64,000 bases of DNA from Desulfospira joergensenii DSM 10085 (GTDB taxonomy: Bacteria > Desulfobacterota > Desulfobacteria > Desulfobacterales > Desulfobacteraceae), in assembly GCF_000420085.1 (NCBI RefSeq), contig NZ_ATUG01000002.1:1922001-1986000 (forward strand), given 5' to 3'. The translations under genes and the position numbers were made by a program. Positions 8,420 to 17,850 of this stretch are shown piece by piece (within the stretch, counting starts at the first letter, position 1; each line of letters begins with the position of its first letter). The notes below the pieces were generated by a model. The model ran no database searches, was not told the origin of the DNA, and worked only from the letters and a program-made list of their open reading frames with translations.

Positions 8420-9445
8420 TCAGACGACCTGCCGGCGGAGGTCGTGAAAGATCTCCTCAAAGGATCCATTGCTGTCCCGGATCTTTTGGGCCTGTTTTTC
8501 AACGAACCGGTATTGAAGCTCGTTTTCCATGTCTGCCAGGCGGTGGTAGTATCCCAGCCGTCTTCCCAGGATAAAATTAGTCTGCCTGTCCGGGGGAAGA
8601 CCCAGGAAATGATCCAGGACGGCCAGGAGCCGCTCTTTGTCTTGGGGCAGCTGCCCCCGGATTTCCAGGAGCAGGTCCACGGCGTGGTGGTTGGCGTAGT
8701 GGCTGTTAATGGTTTCAAGGTTTTCCAGGATCGTCCTCTGCTCGGCAATGATCTCGGCCTCGGACAGCAGACTGAATTTTCCTTCATTCATCTCCTGTTC
8801 CAGGCCGGAACCGGGCTTGATCCCGATGGTGAGCACCCGGATATGATCCGGGTTGACCCGGTTGAGGACCCGGGCGGTTTCTTGGGCGTGGTCCCGGGAG
8901 AGTTCTTTTCCCCCCAGCCCCAGGATGATGAACTGGGTGGTATGCATGCCCGCCTCCCGGGCCATTTGGGCGGTCTGGATAATCATCTCCGGGGTAATGC
9001 CCTTTTGAACCCTCTTGAGAACCCTGCCCGAGCCGGATTCCATTCCGCAGTAAAGCTTGTTGAGCCCGGCCCCGGCGATTTCCTTCATTTCCAGGGCGGA
9101 TTTTTCCGCCATGGTCCGGGCCCGGCCGTAGGAGCTGATCTGCTTCAGGGAAGGAAACGCGGTTTTTAATTCTGTAAGGATCTGGATCAAATCCCCGGTA
9201 TCCATGACAAAGCTGTCCCCGTCCTGGAGAAAACAGGTTTCAAAGGGATGACCCTTGAAGTACTCCCTGGCGGCCCGGATATCCTTTTTGATATCCTTTG
9301 GGGATCTTATGGAAAACTTCATTCCCTTGTACAGGGTGCAGAAGGTGCAGGCTGTCCAGGGGCATCCCCGGGTGGTGCGGATCAGCAGGCTGTCCGCCTC
9401 ATCCACGGGTCTGATGGGGCCGGTTTCAAAGGGCATGGATCTCAT
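8420..9445 (-). CDS. radical SAM protein (Elp3/HemN-like fold), unknown substrate
   Basis: A 341-residue radical SAM enzyme. The cluster motif is C-x4-C-x2-C (CPWTACTFC near residues 29-37), one residue longer between the first two cysteines than the classic C-x3-C-x2-C. It is followed by the segment CFLQDGDSF and by GLNKLYCGMESGSG, the SAM/ribose-binding region. No B12-binding or SPASM domain is visible. Members with this motif occur widely in anaerobic bacteria without a known reaction. No ribosome site of high quality is seen. The gene faces the nitroreductase gene and shares no operon with a neighbour. Confidence 0.85.
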   Translation of the reverse strand: MRSMPFETGPIRPVDEADSLLIRTTRGCPWTACTFCTLYKGMKFSIRSPKDIKKDIRAAREYFKGHPFETCFLQDGDSFVMDTGDLIQILTELKTAFPSLKQISSYGRARTMAEKSALEMKEIAGAGLNKLYCGMESGSGRVLKRVQKGITPEMIIQTAQMAREAGMHTTQFIILGLGGKELSRDHAQETARVLNRVNPDHIRVLTIGIKPGSGLEQEMNEGKFSLLSEAEIIAEQRTILENLETINSHYANHHAVDLLLEIRGQLPQDKERLLAVLDHFLGLPPDRQTNFILGRRLGYYHRLADMENELQYRFVEKQAQKIRDSNGSFEEIFHDLRRQVV

Positions 9446-9569
9446 GGGATCTCCGGGGAAATTTGAATAGGGGTATTATGGTTATCTGCCTTGCCATTTT
9501 TCTAAGATAACCCTGGATCATGGATTGTAAACCCGCATTATGGATCCAGCGGAGAATCAGAGGCTGCCC

Positions 9570-11720
9570 TTATCCCCTCTTTTTCAGCAGCTCGCGGTTA
9601 AAGGGCAGTTCCCTGAGCCTGACCCCGGTTGCCCGGAACACGGCATTTCCCACGGCAGGCGCCACCGACGGGAAAACAGGCTCTCCAACGCCCCCGGCCT
9701 TGAGATTGTTCTGTGCAATATGCACCTCTATTTCCGGTACTTCGGCCATGGTCAATACAGGATATTCACTGAAATTGGATGTTTTCACACCACCGCCGGC
9801 AAAGTTTATCTTTTCATAAAAGGCCACACTCAAGCCCATGACAACACCGGCCTCGGCCTGTGCCCGGATCGCATCCGGGTATACGGCCGTACCGCAGTCT
9901 ATGGCGCATACCATTCTGTGGACCGTGATATTCCCCTTATTGTCCACCGAGACCTCTGCCATGTGGGCGGCAAAGGATTCAAAACAAGAGGCTACGGCGA
10001 TTCCCCTTGCCCTGCCTATGGGAGCGGGATTTTTCCATCCGCCCTTATCCGCGACCAGGGAGAGAACCTCTTGGGCCCTGGAGCCTTTTTCCATGTGTTC
10101 CAGACGGAATTCAAGGGGATCTTTTCCCGCGGCATGGGCCAGTTCGTCCATAAAGGATTCGACGATGAAGGTATTGAGGGAATATCCAACGGACCGCCAC
10201 CATCCCACAGAGATGGGAAGCTCAACCATTACGTACTCCACAAGCTGGTTGGGTATTGAATAGACCATGTCCCTGACACCGGAAACCGCATCCGGGTCAA
10301 TCCCGTTTTCAATGTACTGGGGCATCAGCCGTTTCATGACTGACTGGGCCGCAATCTTGTGGGACCAGGCCGTAATCCGGCCGTCCTGATCCAGCCCAGC
10401 CCTGATGCGGCTCTGGTTGGCCGGGCGGAAATAGTCGTTACGGAACTCATCTTCCCGGGTATTCACGACCTTTACCGGACGGTCCAGGGCTTTGGAAAGC
10501 AGGACTGCATCAATCACCGGATCCGGTTCCCCGCGCAGTCCGAATCCGCCTCCGGCGGGAAGGATCATGACATCTACTTTTTCAGGGGGCAGGCCGGTGA
10601 GCCTGGATGCCGTCATCTGTGCCAGGGTCGCTCCCTGGGTCGGTGCCCATATCCGGCAGCGCTCCTTTTCCACATGGGCGGTGCAGTTTGTCGGCTCCAC
10701 CTGGGCATGGGAGATGTAATGAAGCCTATAGGATTGTTCCATGGTTTTGCTGGACTTCGCCAGTGCACTGCCTGCATCTCCGGTCTGTTTGGCCAGGCTG
10801 CCTTTTTTTTCCAGACTCTCTTGATAGAATTTGTCCAGGAATTCATCGTCCAAGCCGGGCAGGGTGGCTTTGGACCACTTTATCCCAAGGGCATCCCTGC
10901 CCGTCATGGCGGCCCAGGTTGTCTCGGCGCACACCGCGATCCGGTTGTTTTCCAGGGGCAGGACTTTGATCACACCTTTCACGGCCAGGGCCGCATCCAA
11001 GTCATAGGATTGCGGGGAGGCTCCGGTAAAAGGAGCCCGGGCCACGACCCCGATGCAGATTCCGGGCAGGGTAAAATCAATGCCGAAAACGGTTCTGCCC
11101 ATCACCTTGTCCGGGATATCCAGCCGGTTTCTCCGGGTGCCCATGATGTGGTAGTCCTTTGGAGATTTAAGGGGCGGATCTTTTGGCACCTCAAATCTTG
11201 CGGCACCAGCGGCCAGCTGGCCGTAGCTCAGGGAATGGCCGTCTGGATGAATCACCCTGCCGTTTTTAGTGATACATTCTTCATGGGAAATTTCCCATTT
11301 TTCGGCAGCCGATTTCTTCAGCATCTGCCGGGAAGCCGCCCCGACCTTTCGCAGCATGTCCCACCGGTGGCGGATACTGGTGCTCCCCCCGGTGACCTGC
11401 ATATGCCATACCGGGTCTTTAAAGGGGTCCGAAGCAAGGGCTGTTTTGACCCGGACCCTTTCCCAGGCAGCGTCCAGTTCATCGGCAATCACCATGGGAA
11501 TACCGGTATGGGTTCCCTGGCCCAGGTTTGTCTGGCCGACCCATACGGTTATGGTGTCATCTTCTGCGATTTCAAGGAAAGCATGGGGTTTGAATGGGAG
11601 GCTGTCCGCCGCCTGGGCCGATGAGCAGTTAAACAGGTCCAGATCGCCTGAAACAACGCTTACGGCGATGACCAGGCTGCTCTTTTTTAAAAAGCTCCTT
11701 CTTGTCATCTTTGTCTCCAT
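9570..11720 (-). CDS. molybdopterin-binding aldehyde oxidase/xanthine dehydrogenase family, large subunit (IorB-like), Tat-exported
   Basis: A 716-residue molybdenum hydroxylase large subunit in the single-chain arrangement of isoquinoline 1-oxidoreductase beta subunits. A twin-arginine signal lies at the N-terminus (TRRSFLKKSSLVIAVS), so the complex is probably periplasmic. Molybdopterin-contact segments include VGQTNLGQGTHTGIPM, PAGGGFGLRGEPDPV and the C-terminal AGGVGEPVFPSVAPAVGNAV. The [2Fe-2S] subunit gene lies immediately upstream with a 3-bp gap, so the two are one operon. The FAD subunit typical of xanthine dehydrogenase is absent, as expected for the Ior type, where electrons go to cytochromes. 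Substrate is unknown; N-heterocycles or aldehydes are the family range. Confidence 0.9.
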   Translation of the reverse strand: METKMTRRSFLKKSSLVIAVSVVSGDLDLFNCSSAQAADSLPFKPHAFLEIAEDDTITVWVGQTNLGQGTHTGIPMVIADELDAAWERVRVKTALASDPFKDPVWHMQVTGGSTSIRHRWDMLRKVGAASRQMLKKSAAEKWEISHEECITKNGRVIHPDGHSLSYGQLAAGAARFEVPKDPPLKSPKDYHIMGTRRNRLDIPDKVMGRTVFGIDFTLPGICIGVVARAPFTGASPQSYDLDAALAVKGVIKVLPLENNRIAVCAETTWAAMTGRDALGIKWSKATLPGLDDEFLDKFYQESLEKKGSLAKQTGDAGSALAKSSKTMEQSYRLHYISHAQVEPTNCTAHVEKERCRIWAPTQGATLAQMTASRLTGLPPEKVDVMILPAGGGFGLRGEPDPVIDAVLLSKALDRPVKVVNTREDEFRNDYFRPANQSRIRAGLDQDGRITAWSHKIAAQSVMKRLMPQYIENGIDPDAVSGVRDMVYSIPNQLVEYVMVELPISVGWWRSVGYSLNTFIVESFMDELAHAAGKDPLEFRLEHMEKGSRAQEVLSLVADKGGWKNPAPIGRARGIAVASCFESFAAHMAEVSVDNKGNITVHRMVCAIDCGTAVYPDAIRAQAEAGVVMGLSVAFYEKINFAGGGVKTSNFSEYPVLTMAEVPEIEVHIAQNNLKAGGVGEPVFPSVAPAVGNAVFRATGVRLRELPFNRELLKKRG

Positions 11721-11723
11721 TTT

Positions 11724-12185
11724 TTATCCTCCCTGGTTTGCATTTATCCGGGCGGCCAGCAGGATCGCCTTTTTGATCCTGGGGTGGGACCCGCACCGGC
11801 AGATAACATTGTCCATGACTTCATTGATCAGCTCTTCAGAAGGGTTTTTCTCCCTGGACAGAAAATCGGCAGCCTGGAGCATGATTCCCGGCTGGCAGTA
11901 TCCGCACTGGGGAACCTGTTTTTCGATCCATGCGACCTTTACCGGATGATTTTCAGGCAGGCCTTCAATGGTCGTGATTTCACTTTCAAGGACCTCTTCC
12001 ACATTGACCACACAGGAGCGCCGGGCATCTCCGTCAATGAGAACCGTGCACATGCCGCATTCGGAAATGCCGCAGGTATATTTTACACTTGTAAACCCTA
12101 AACTCTCCCTCAGTACCCAGAGCAGCGGCGTGCCCGGGTCTGCATCCACCTTTCTTTTTGTCCCGTTTACCTTCAGCGTAATCAT
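11724..12185 (-). CDS. [2Fe-2S] subunit of molybdenum hydroxylase (IorA-like)
   Basis: A 153-residue small subunit with two [2Fe-2S] clusters. The plant-type ferredoxin motif is CGISECGMCTVLIDG plus a fourth Cys (SCVVNVEEV), followed by the helical domain motif QCGYCQPGIML and VICRCGSHPRI. It transfers electrons from the molybdenum site of its partner. The start at 12185 (MITLKVNGTK) is chosen over an upstream ATG because GGAGGG sits at the right distance and the family begins there. The stop is 3 bp from the large-subunit start, so translation is probably coupled. It has no signal peptide of its own and would be co-exported with the Tat-tagged partner. Confidence 0.92.
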   Translation of the reverse strand: MITLKVNGTKRKVDADPGTPLLWVLRESLGFTSVKYTCGISECGMCTVLIDGDARRSCVVNVEEVLESEITTIEGLPENHPVKVAWIEKQVPQCGYCQPGIMLQAADFLSREKNPSEELINEVMDNVICRCGSHPRIKKAILLAARINANQGG

Positions 12186-12339
12186 CTTCCCTCCTTGATT
12201 AAGGGTTTGGAAATTTGTGTGCCTGGTTTTAGACTTCTGACTATGATTTGACGATTCGATCATTCTGTTTTTTCAATTAGATAGGGGTACTTTAACACCC
12301 TGTTTTTATTTATGCCACCTGTTTTTGATGATTTTTTTA

Positions 12340-12355
12340 TTGAACAAATATTCAA
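12340..12355. promoter_or_regulatory. candidate TetR operator between iorAB-like operon and tetR
   Basis: TTGAACAAATATTCAA is a dyad with 5-bp arms (TTGAA/TTCAA) and a 6-bp centre, in the 246-bp region between divergently transcribed genes. TetR proteins usually bind such dyads next to their own gene. Short arms and AT-rich context make chance possible. Confidence 0.35.
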
Positions 12356-12431
12356 TCAATGATAAACAACGGATTCGTTCGGATATGAGCGCAACAATTA
12401 TCGTTCCGTTAAACGGGGAAGAAGAGGTCAA

Positions 12432-13046
12432 ATGCCCAGAAGCATCAAAGCAAACCAAAAGATCAGACAGGAAAGAAAAGAGCGTATCCTCACGGGTGCC
12501 CTGGAACTTTTTGTGAGAAACGGGCTGACAGGAACAAAGATCAGCGATGTGGCCAGAAAGACAGAGATGTCCAACGGCTTGGTCTACCATTACTTTTCTT
12601 CAAAGGAGGAGATCTTCATTGAGTTGATCCGGGTGGCCATGGACCGGATGATTGCGGCATGCAAGGGCCTGGAATCTGCACCGCTTGGGCCCCGCGAAAA
12701 GATAAAATATGCCATGGATGAACTGGTTAAAACCATCCGGTCAAATCCCAGTGCATGCCTCTATCATGTTTTGATCACCCAGGCGGCAACCTTGGACAAT
12801 ATCCCGGATAAGGCCAAAGAGGCGATTAAAGCAAATCGCGGCAAACCCTATGAAGTCATCACCAGGATAATTTCCCAAGGCCAGAAACTGGGAACCATCC
12901 GGCAAGGGTGTGCAAAAGATCTGTCTTTTTTTTTCTGGAATACGGTCAACGGCCTGGCCATTCACCAGGCCATGTACGGCGATTCTGCACAAAGCCCGGA
13001 ACTTGAACCCGTCTATCATCTGTTTTTTGATGAAAAAGGAGATTAA
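12432..13046 (+). CDS. TetR/AcrR family transcriptional regulator
   Basis: A 204-residue one-component regulator. The N-terminal helix-turn-helix is typical (RILTGALELFVRNGLTGTKI, then SDVARKTEMSNGLVYHYFSS, residues 17-56), and the C-terminal half is a ligand-binding helical domain with no family signature I can name. It is divergent from the molybdenum hydroxylase operon and directly upstream of an alpha/beta hydrolase gene whose ATG follows its stop at once. It therefore probably represses one or both transcription units and is released by a substrate of the hydroxylase or hydrolase; this is inference from position. Confidence 0.92.
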   Translation: MPRSIKANQKIRQERKERILTGALELFVRNGLTGTKISDVARKTEMSNGLVYHYFSSKEEIFIELIRVAMDRMIAACKGLESAPLGPREKIKYAMDELVKTIRSNPSACLYHVLITQAATLDNIPDKAKEAIKANRGKPYEVITRIISQGQKLGTIRQGCAKDLSFFFWNTVNGLAIHQAMYGDSAQSPELEPVYHLFFDEKGD

Positions 13047-13922
13047 ATGTCAGGCAGAAATACCATAAGAGTGGCAAAAACAACCTTGGGCCCCATTGAA
13101 TATCTTGAAAGGGAGGATCCCGGAGACAGCTCAAAAGGGGTGATCCTGACCATTCATGGAGCCATGGGAGGATACGACCAGTCCGATATCCTGGGGCGGA
13201 CAATCGGCCCGGAAGGGTATAGATACCTGTCCATTTCCAGGCCTGGATATTTAGGGACACCTTTACGGGGAAGGGAAGCACCGGAAGCCCAGGCCGATTT
13301 GATCGCTGCGTTTCTGGATTCCCTGGAACTGAAAGAGGCAATCGTGTTTGCCATATCCGGGGGCGGGTACTCTGCTTTGTACTTTGCCTTGCGGCATTTT
13401 GAACGCTGCAAAGCATTGGTTTTATGCTCCACCACCGGCGGGAAAAACGAGGTTCCCGTTCCCTTTGCCTTCCATGTGATGAAACTGCTGGCACGCATCC
13501 CTTTTTTTCCGGAGATGATGAAAAGAAAAATAGAAAAGGATGTGGAAGGCTCCCTGAAAAAGTCTGTATCCCATCCTGAAATTTTCGACCGTACGATTCA
13601 AAATCAAGAGGTTATGAGACTTTTTAAAGAGCTTTCCATGGGCACAATGAACCAAATGGCCAAACGCTTGCCGGGCACGGTCAATGATATCCAAATCACC
13701 CGGAGCCGGAATTATCCCTTAAAGGATATCAGGGTTCCGACACTGGTGATCCACGGGAGCGATGATCCCCTTGTCCCCTTCAGGGAACATGGTAGAAGAC
13801 TGGCCCGTGAAATTCCGGGAGCCCGTCTCTACCTGGCCGAACAGGGAGAGCATGTGACCATTTTTACCCACCGCACTGAGGTGAAAAACGAAGTCTCCGA
13901 TTTTTTGACAGATCTCTCCTGA
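13047..13922 (+). CDS. alpha/beta hydrolase
   Basis: A 291-residue alpha/beta-hydrolase fold protein. The oxyanion-hole region is TIHGAMGGYDQSD, the nucleophile elbow is VFAISGGGYSAL (Ser in G-x-S-x-G form AISGGG), and the acid/His pair is in VIHGSDDPLVPF and AEQGEHVTIF. The cap domain between residues 130 and 200 is basic. Esters or C-C hydrolysis products are the usual substrates. Its ATG follows the tetR stop directly, so expression is coupled to the regulator. Link to the molybdenum hydroxylase pathway, for example opening an oxidised ring, is possible but not shown. Confidence 0.88.
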   Translation: MSGRNTIRVAKTTLGPIEYLEREDPGDSSKGVILTIHGAMGGYDQSDILGRTIGPEGYRYLSISRPGYLGTPLRGREAPEAQADLIAAFLDSLELKEAIVFAISGGGYSALYFALRHFERCKALVLCSTTGGKNEVPVPFAFHVMKLLARIPFFPEMMKRKIEKDVEGSLKKSVSHPEIFDRTIQNQEVMRLFKELSMGTMNQMAKRLPGTVNDIQITRSRNYPLKDIRVPTLVIHGSDDPLVPFREHGRRLAREIPGARLYLAEQGEHVTIFTHRTEVKNEVSDFLTDLS

Positions 13923-14368
13923 GGATCCAGCCATGGCTCGGCTCTTGAATATGGCGGTATCGCATACTAAAAAGCATCGTACACGAGATAATTATATGTT
14001 TGTATTTGATGGGTGAAAGATTGAAATGCTTAATTAAAGGGCCGATCTGTTTGAGTGGTCTATTGTTTTAACATTGAGTTCCAAGTTTTTTCTCTGGTTT
14101 TTTCAAATTCAAATGATAAATTCGAGATAATGCCCGCATAATTATAGATATCGCCAATATCCTTTGGAAAATATGGAAATATCGCCCTGAAGACATCACT
14201 TTTCATCTGTTTCAGTCTCATGCTGACCTACCCCGGTTGATGATCCGGAAAAATTATTAGATAATAACCGGCTGAAATTAAATGATTATTCTTATTTGAC
14301 ACAACAATCCGCTAGATAACCATTCCATACCAATAAAATAAAAAAACCTATAAGGAACCATATATAAG
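13923..14368. other. 446-bp AT-rich intergenic region
   Basis: Lies between the hydrolase gene and the sulfotransferase gene, both on the plus strand. I see no open frame with a ribosome site, no clear terminator and no sigma-54 motif. The sulfotransferase start is preceded by TAAGGA 13 bp upstream, the only signal noted. Confidence 0.5.
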
Positions 14369-15112
14369 ATGAATAATATTATTGCACTCTGGACCCATCC
14401 CAGATCCATATCAACAGCCTTTGAACGGGTTATGATGGAACGGGGAGATTTGAATGTACTTCATGAGCCCTTTTCATATCTTTATTACGTCCATGAAGGC
14501 GATGCCAGCATTGATCAGCAGTATGTGGATCCGGATCATCCCACAGATTACTCCGGCATTCGGAATCATATTTTCAAGGCATCAGATCAGGGCCCCGTAT
14601 TTTTCAAGGACATGTGCGCCCATTGTTATGACCGGGTGGTGGAAGATACCGTCTTTCTGGATCGGGTAACCCATACCTTCCTCATCCGGGACCCTGCAAA
14701 GGCCATCGCCTCCTACTATGCCATGAACAAGGATGTAGCCCTTGAAGAAATCGGTTTGAAACAATTATGCGGTCTGTTCAAAAAAGTTCAGGCCATGGGT
14801 CTGGACACCGTTGTCCTGGATGCCGATGATCTTGAAGATGAGCCCGACGGTACGGTCCAGGCGTATTGCGATGCCATTGACATTCCCTTTATCCCGGAGG
14901 CCATGACTTGGGAATCCCGGCATCAGAAAGAATGGGACATCTGGAAAGACTGGCACAGGGATGCAGCAAGAACCACCGGTATTGAGAAGAATGTGGAGAC
15001 CTTTGAAGTGACGGTGGATAACAATAAACATCTCAGATCTTTTTACGATCATCAGGCCCCCTATTACGAGGTCTTGTATGATCAGCGTTTAGAGCCTGTT
15101 TTCAGCGATTGA
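14369..15112 (+). CDS. sulfotransferase-fold protein
   Basis: A 247-residue protein with the 5'-phosphosulfate loop near the N-terminus (WTHPRSISTAFERVMMERG, residues 8-26) and a 3'-phosphate-binding segment (FLIRDPAKAIASYYAM, near residue 106). These two motifs define PAPS-dependent sulfotransferases. The subfamily with PRSISTA is often found as short stand-alone enzymes with unknown acceptors. The gene stands alone; the downstream histidine kinase converges on it. A repeat copy (15141-15192) lies just after the stop. Confidence 0.8.
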   Translation: MNNIIALWTHPRSISTAFERVMMERGDLNVLHEPFSYLYYVHEGDASIDQQYVDPDHPTDYSGIRNHIFKASDQGPVFFKDMCAHCYDRVVEDTVFLDRVTHTFLIRDPAKAIASYYAMNKDVALEEIGLKQLCGLFKKVQAMGLDTVVLDADDLEDEPDGTVQAYCDAIDIPFIPEAMTWESRHQKEWDIWKDWHRDAARTTGIEKNVETFEVTVDNNKHLRSFYDHQAPYYEVLYDQRLEPVFSD

Positions 15113-15140
15113 ACAAAGCCGAAAATTCAATTGAAAAATA

Positions 15141-15192
15141 TACAGATTCAGCCCCGAGTGCCTCGGATATGAAATCTTTCTGATTTTTGCAA
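15141..15192. repeat. dispersed intergenic repeat, copy A
   Basis: About 52 bp that align with 18719-18770 at roughly 85% identity by eye, sharing runs such as TTCAGCCC and ATATGAAA and CTTTCTGAT. Weaker similarity continues for another 80 bp after small indels (both copies then have GATGAA, CCGCCAT and CAGCTT in order). It lies between the sulfotransferase and histidine kinase genes. Confidence 0.55.
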
Positions 15193-15323
15193 GAATGGTA
15201 AACTTGGGATTTAATTTTCACACCAGGGCAATCGTATAAAAAAGATGAATCCGCCATCCGGCAATTCGCGCAGCTTCCCAGGGCGCATCGCTCCAACTTA
15301 AACAGGATGAAAGCTCTTTTCCA

Positions 15324-17123
15324 TTATTCCCGGCATTCCATATCAGACCGGATTGGAAGTTTGATGGTAAAGCATGTGCCCTGGCCCGGAACCGAGGCCA
15401 CCTCCATCTGGCCGCCATGTTCCCTAACCATTATGTAGTATGAGATGGAAAGGCCCAGTCCGGTTCCCTTATCCTCTTTTGTTGTGAAAAAGGGCTCAAA
15501 GATGTGTTCGCATGTTTCCGGATCCATTCCAATGCCGTTGTCCTCCACCTGGATATGGATGTTCTTCTCTCCCCGGTTCAGCCGGAGAATCAACCTGGGG
15601 GAGTCATCCGTGTAATCCTTTCCATTCATTGAATCCGAGGCGTTGGTTAAAAGGTTGAACAGCACCTGCTGAATCTTGGTCTTTTCACAGAAAACAGCCT
15701 CAAGACCGGGGGAGTATTCCCTCAGGATTTCCATATTTTTGAGGCTGTATTTTCCTTTCAGGCCATGGTCATGGCCGGCAAGTTCAATGGTGGCGTCCAG
15801 CAGGTCCGGCAGGCGGACTTTCTCCCTGACATGAGTGCTTTTCCGGGAAAAATTCAACATATTGTCAATGACGTTTGCGGCGCGCCTGGCGGCCTTGCCA
15901 ATATTATCCAGCTGGTTTATCACCCCCCTTTTTTCCACATACTCATGGATGGCTGAAAGGGGAATCCCCAGGGATTCCGCTGTTTTTTGATTGGCCGGAC
16001 TCTCTTTTCCCAGACGGTTAGAAGCAACCTGGACAGTCTGGATAATCCCGGCCAGGGGATTGTTGACCTCGTGGGCCATTCCCGCGGCAAGACCGCCCAG
16101 GGACATCATCTTTTCCGACTGGATCATCATTTCCTGGATCTTTACTTTTTCGGTAATATCATTGACCAGGGAGGCCGCGCCGATGACCCGGCCGTCCGCG
16201 TTTCTTAACACCGAGTTGTACCAGTCGCAGAGAATCTTTTTCCCGCTTTGGGTGATGTTCTCGTTGATGCTCCGTTCCCCTCCCTGACCGGAGAGCAGGG
16301 CCTTAAAAATTCCGGCAACCGGTTTTTTCATCTCCTCCGGCAGAATCAGGTCGGAGACATGTTTTCCCAGGGCCTCTTTTTTTGTATAGCCGAATATGCG
16401 TTCCGCCGACGGATTCCATTCAACTGCCCTGATTTCCAGGTCCCAGAAAATCGCTCCCACCGGAGTTGTCTCCAAGTGATCGGATAATTTTTGCTCACTG
16501 TCCAGAAGCGCTTTTTCCGCCTTTTTCCGTTCTGACAGCTCCTCTTTCAATGCTGCCAGGACCTGTCGGTTGACGGCAAACCCCTTGAAAACTACGACAA
16601 ACACAAAGACCATGGCAACGGCATTATCGAAAAAGTACTCAAGAATCTCCTTTGGGGGAAGGACAGCTTTTGTGTTTAAATGGAAGTTGAACAGAATAAA
16701 GAGAAGGGCGTTGATACTGAAATAAACGGCAATGGGGGTCCGGTTTTTGAAGAAGGCGATGTGCATTCCAGAGAAGAGGCCCGTGACCAGAACAATGGTG
16801 TCCACCTTGCCCACGGCCGGACTGACCGGGTCAAGGAACAAGACCATCCACAAACCTGCAAAGCCGGAGATGAAAATGGTGTGGATGGCGCATGTATAGT
16901 AGCCTTTGACCAGAATCAGCAATGCGCCCACCATCACCAGGGCCGTAAGAATCTGTATCGATAGGGTGAGATTGATATCCTGCAGCCAGATCGCATAGGC
17001 CACGGTGAACAGGGTGGCGATAATTACAGATATCGTGACCAGAATGATGAAGCGCGCCCTGAGAAAAAGTTCCTTATCCTCTGTGTCATAGTTCTTCAGA
17101 AAGATGTTCAACGACCAGTTCAT
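15324..17123 (-). CDS. membrane-bound PAS sensor histidine kinase
   Basis: A 599-residue sensor kinase. Residues 20-180 hold about six membrane segments (for example FIILVTISVIIATLFTVAYA), then a PAS domain (PVGAIFWDLEIRAVEWNPSA) with a PAC-like tail, a HisKA domain with the phosphorylated His in GGLAAGMAHEVNNPLAG, and an HATPase domain (NLLTNASDSM, EDNGIGMDPE, GTGLGLSISYY). The start at 17123 is chosen because the charged N-terminal cytosolic stretch and membrane region follow; no good ribosome site was found. No response regulator is adjacent, so this is an orphan kinase in this window. The signal is unknown. Confidence 0.9.
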   Translation of the reverse strand: MNWSLNIFLKNYDTEDKELFLRARFIILVTISVIIATLFTVAYAIWLQDINLTLSIQILTALVMVGALLILVKGYYTCAIHTIFISGFAGLWMVLFLDPVSPAVGKVDTIVLVTGLFSGMHIAFFKNRTPIAVYFSINALLFILFNFHLNTKAVLPPKEILEYFFDNAVAMVFVFVVVFKGFAVNRQVLAALKEELSERKKAEKALLDSEQKLSDHLETTPVGAIFWDLEIRAVEWNPSAERIFGYTKKEALGKHVSDLILPEEMKKPVAGIFKALLSGQGGERSINENITQSGKKILCDWYNSVLRNADGRVIGAASLVNDITEKVKIQEMMIQSEKMMSLGGLAAGMAHEVNNPLAGIIQTVQVASNRLGKESPANQKTAESLGIPLSAIHEYVEKRGVINQLDNIGKAARRAANVIDNMLNFSRKSTHVREKVRLPDLLDATIELAGHDHGLKGKYSLKNMEILREYSPGLEAVFCEKTKIQQVLFNLLTNASDSMNGKDYTDDSPRLILRLNRGEKNIHIQVEDNGIGMDPETCEHIFEPFFTTKEDKGTGLGLSISYYIMVREHGGQMEVASVPGQGTCFTIKLPIRSDMECRE

Positions 17124-17284
17124 GTTAAAGCCCTGCCAATTCGGATTGAAAGCAAACCGACCCTTTTTAGCAGATATTCCGGTCAGATGTAAACCTTGGG
17201 CAGATCCAGCCACCAATTATCGGCGCCCCATCCAAGTCATAAGAAAGTTCCTGGATCTTTACCAGAGGGCATGGGAGTTATTTT

Positions 17285-17698
17285 TTACTGGTACAGCTGT
17301 AAGGAACCGGTCAACCGGTTGATTTTTTTCCCGGAGCCAAAGAGGCAGAGCCCTGAAAATTCCAGGTCCTGATAATCGGTCCCTGAAAGCTTTTCCCGGT
17401 ATTCATCGTAGTGTCGGCTTTCCTGGGCAAGGGTATTGAAATCGATCAGGTCAATTTTCTGTCCCTGGTCCCTGTATTGGACGACCTGCTCATAAATTTC
17501 CCTGAGCCTGTTCCTGTCTGCCCCAAGAACGGGTATATTTTCCCGGGTAATTCCCCGGTGAATACCGGACGAGGCATCCTCAAGATCCGGACCCAGGATC
17601 TTCGGATCTGCATTTCCTAAGGATATCCCCAGCACGGCCGCGGTATTGGCTGCCAGCCCCGGAGAAAGTTCCTTATTAATGATCATGACAATTTTCAT
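17285..17698 (-). CDS. DUF2000 family protein
   Basis: A 137-residue cytosolic protein starting KIVMIINKELSPGLAANTAA, typical of DUF2000, a family with a peptidyl-tRNA-hydrolase-2-like fold and no known reaction. GGAGAT sits before the ATG at 17698; the longer upstream frame has no ribosome site. It lies upstream of the histidine kinase and downstream of the broken AraC-type gene, all on the minus strand; members of this family often sit beside AraC regulators, so co-regulation before the frameshift is plausible. Confidence 0.75.
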   Translation of the reverse strand: MKIVMIINKELSPGLAANTAAVLGISLGNADPKILGPDLEDASSGIHRGITRENIPVLGADRNRLREIYEQVVQYRDQGQKIDLIDFNTLAQESRHYDEYREKLSGTDYQDLEFSGLCLFGSGKKINRLTGSLQLYQ

Positions 17699-17850
17699 TT
17701 TATCTCCGCAATAAATATAAACCGCCTGCACCGGCCGGTCAGGAACCGGGTGCCGGTCAGTTTTGTTTTTAATCGTTCTTTGATTTCTACAGGAGAAAAA
17801 GGCGGTGGGATTGTAAAAAATTGCGCAAAGATTCAAGAAAAAAGGATGGC

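Noticed and set aside
10359-11624. 421-residue plus-strand open frame
   Set aside because: It is antisense to the well-supported IorB-like gene and is Gly/Pro/His-rich as expected of a shadow frame in high-GC coding DNA.
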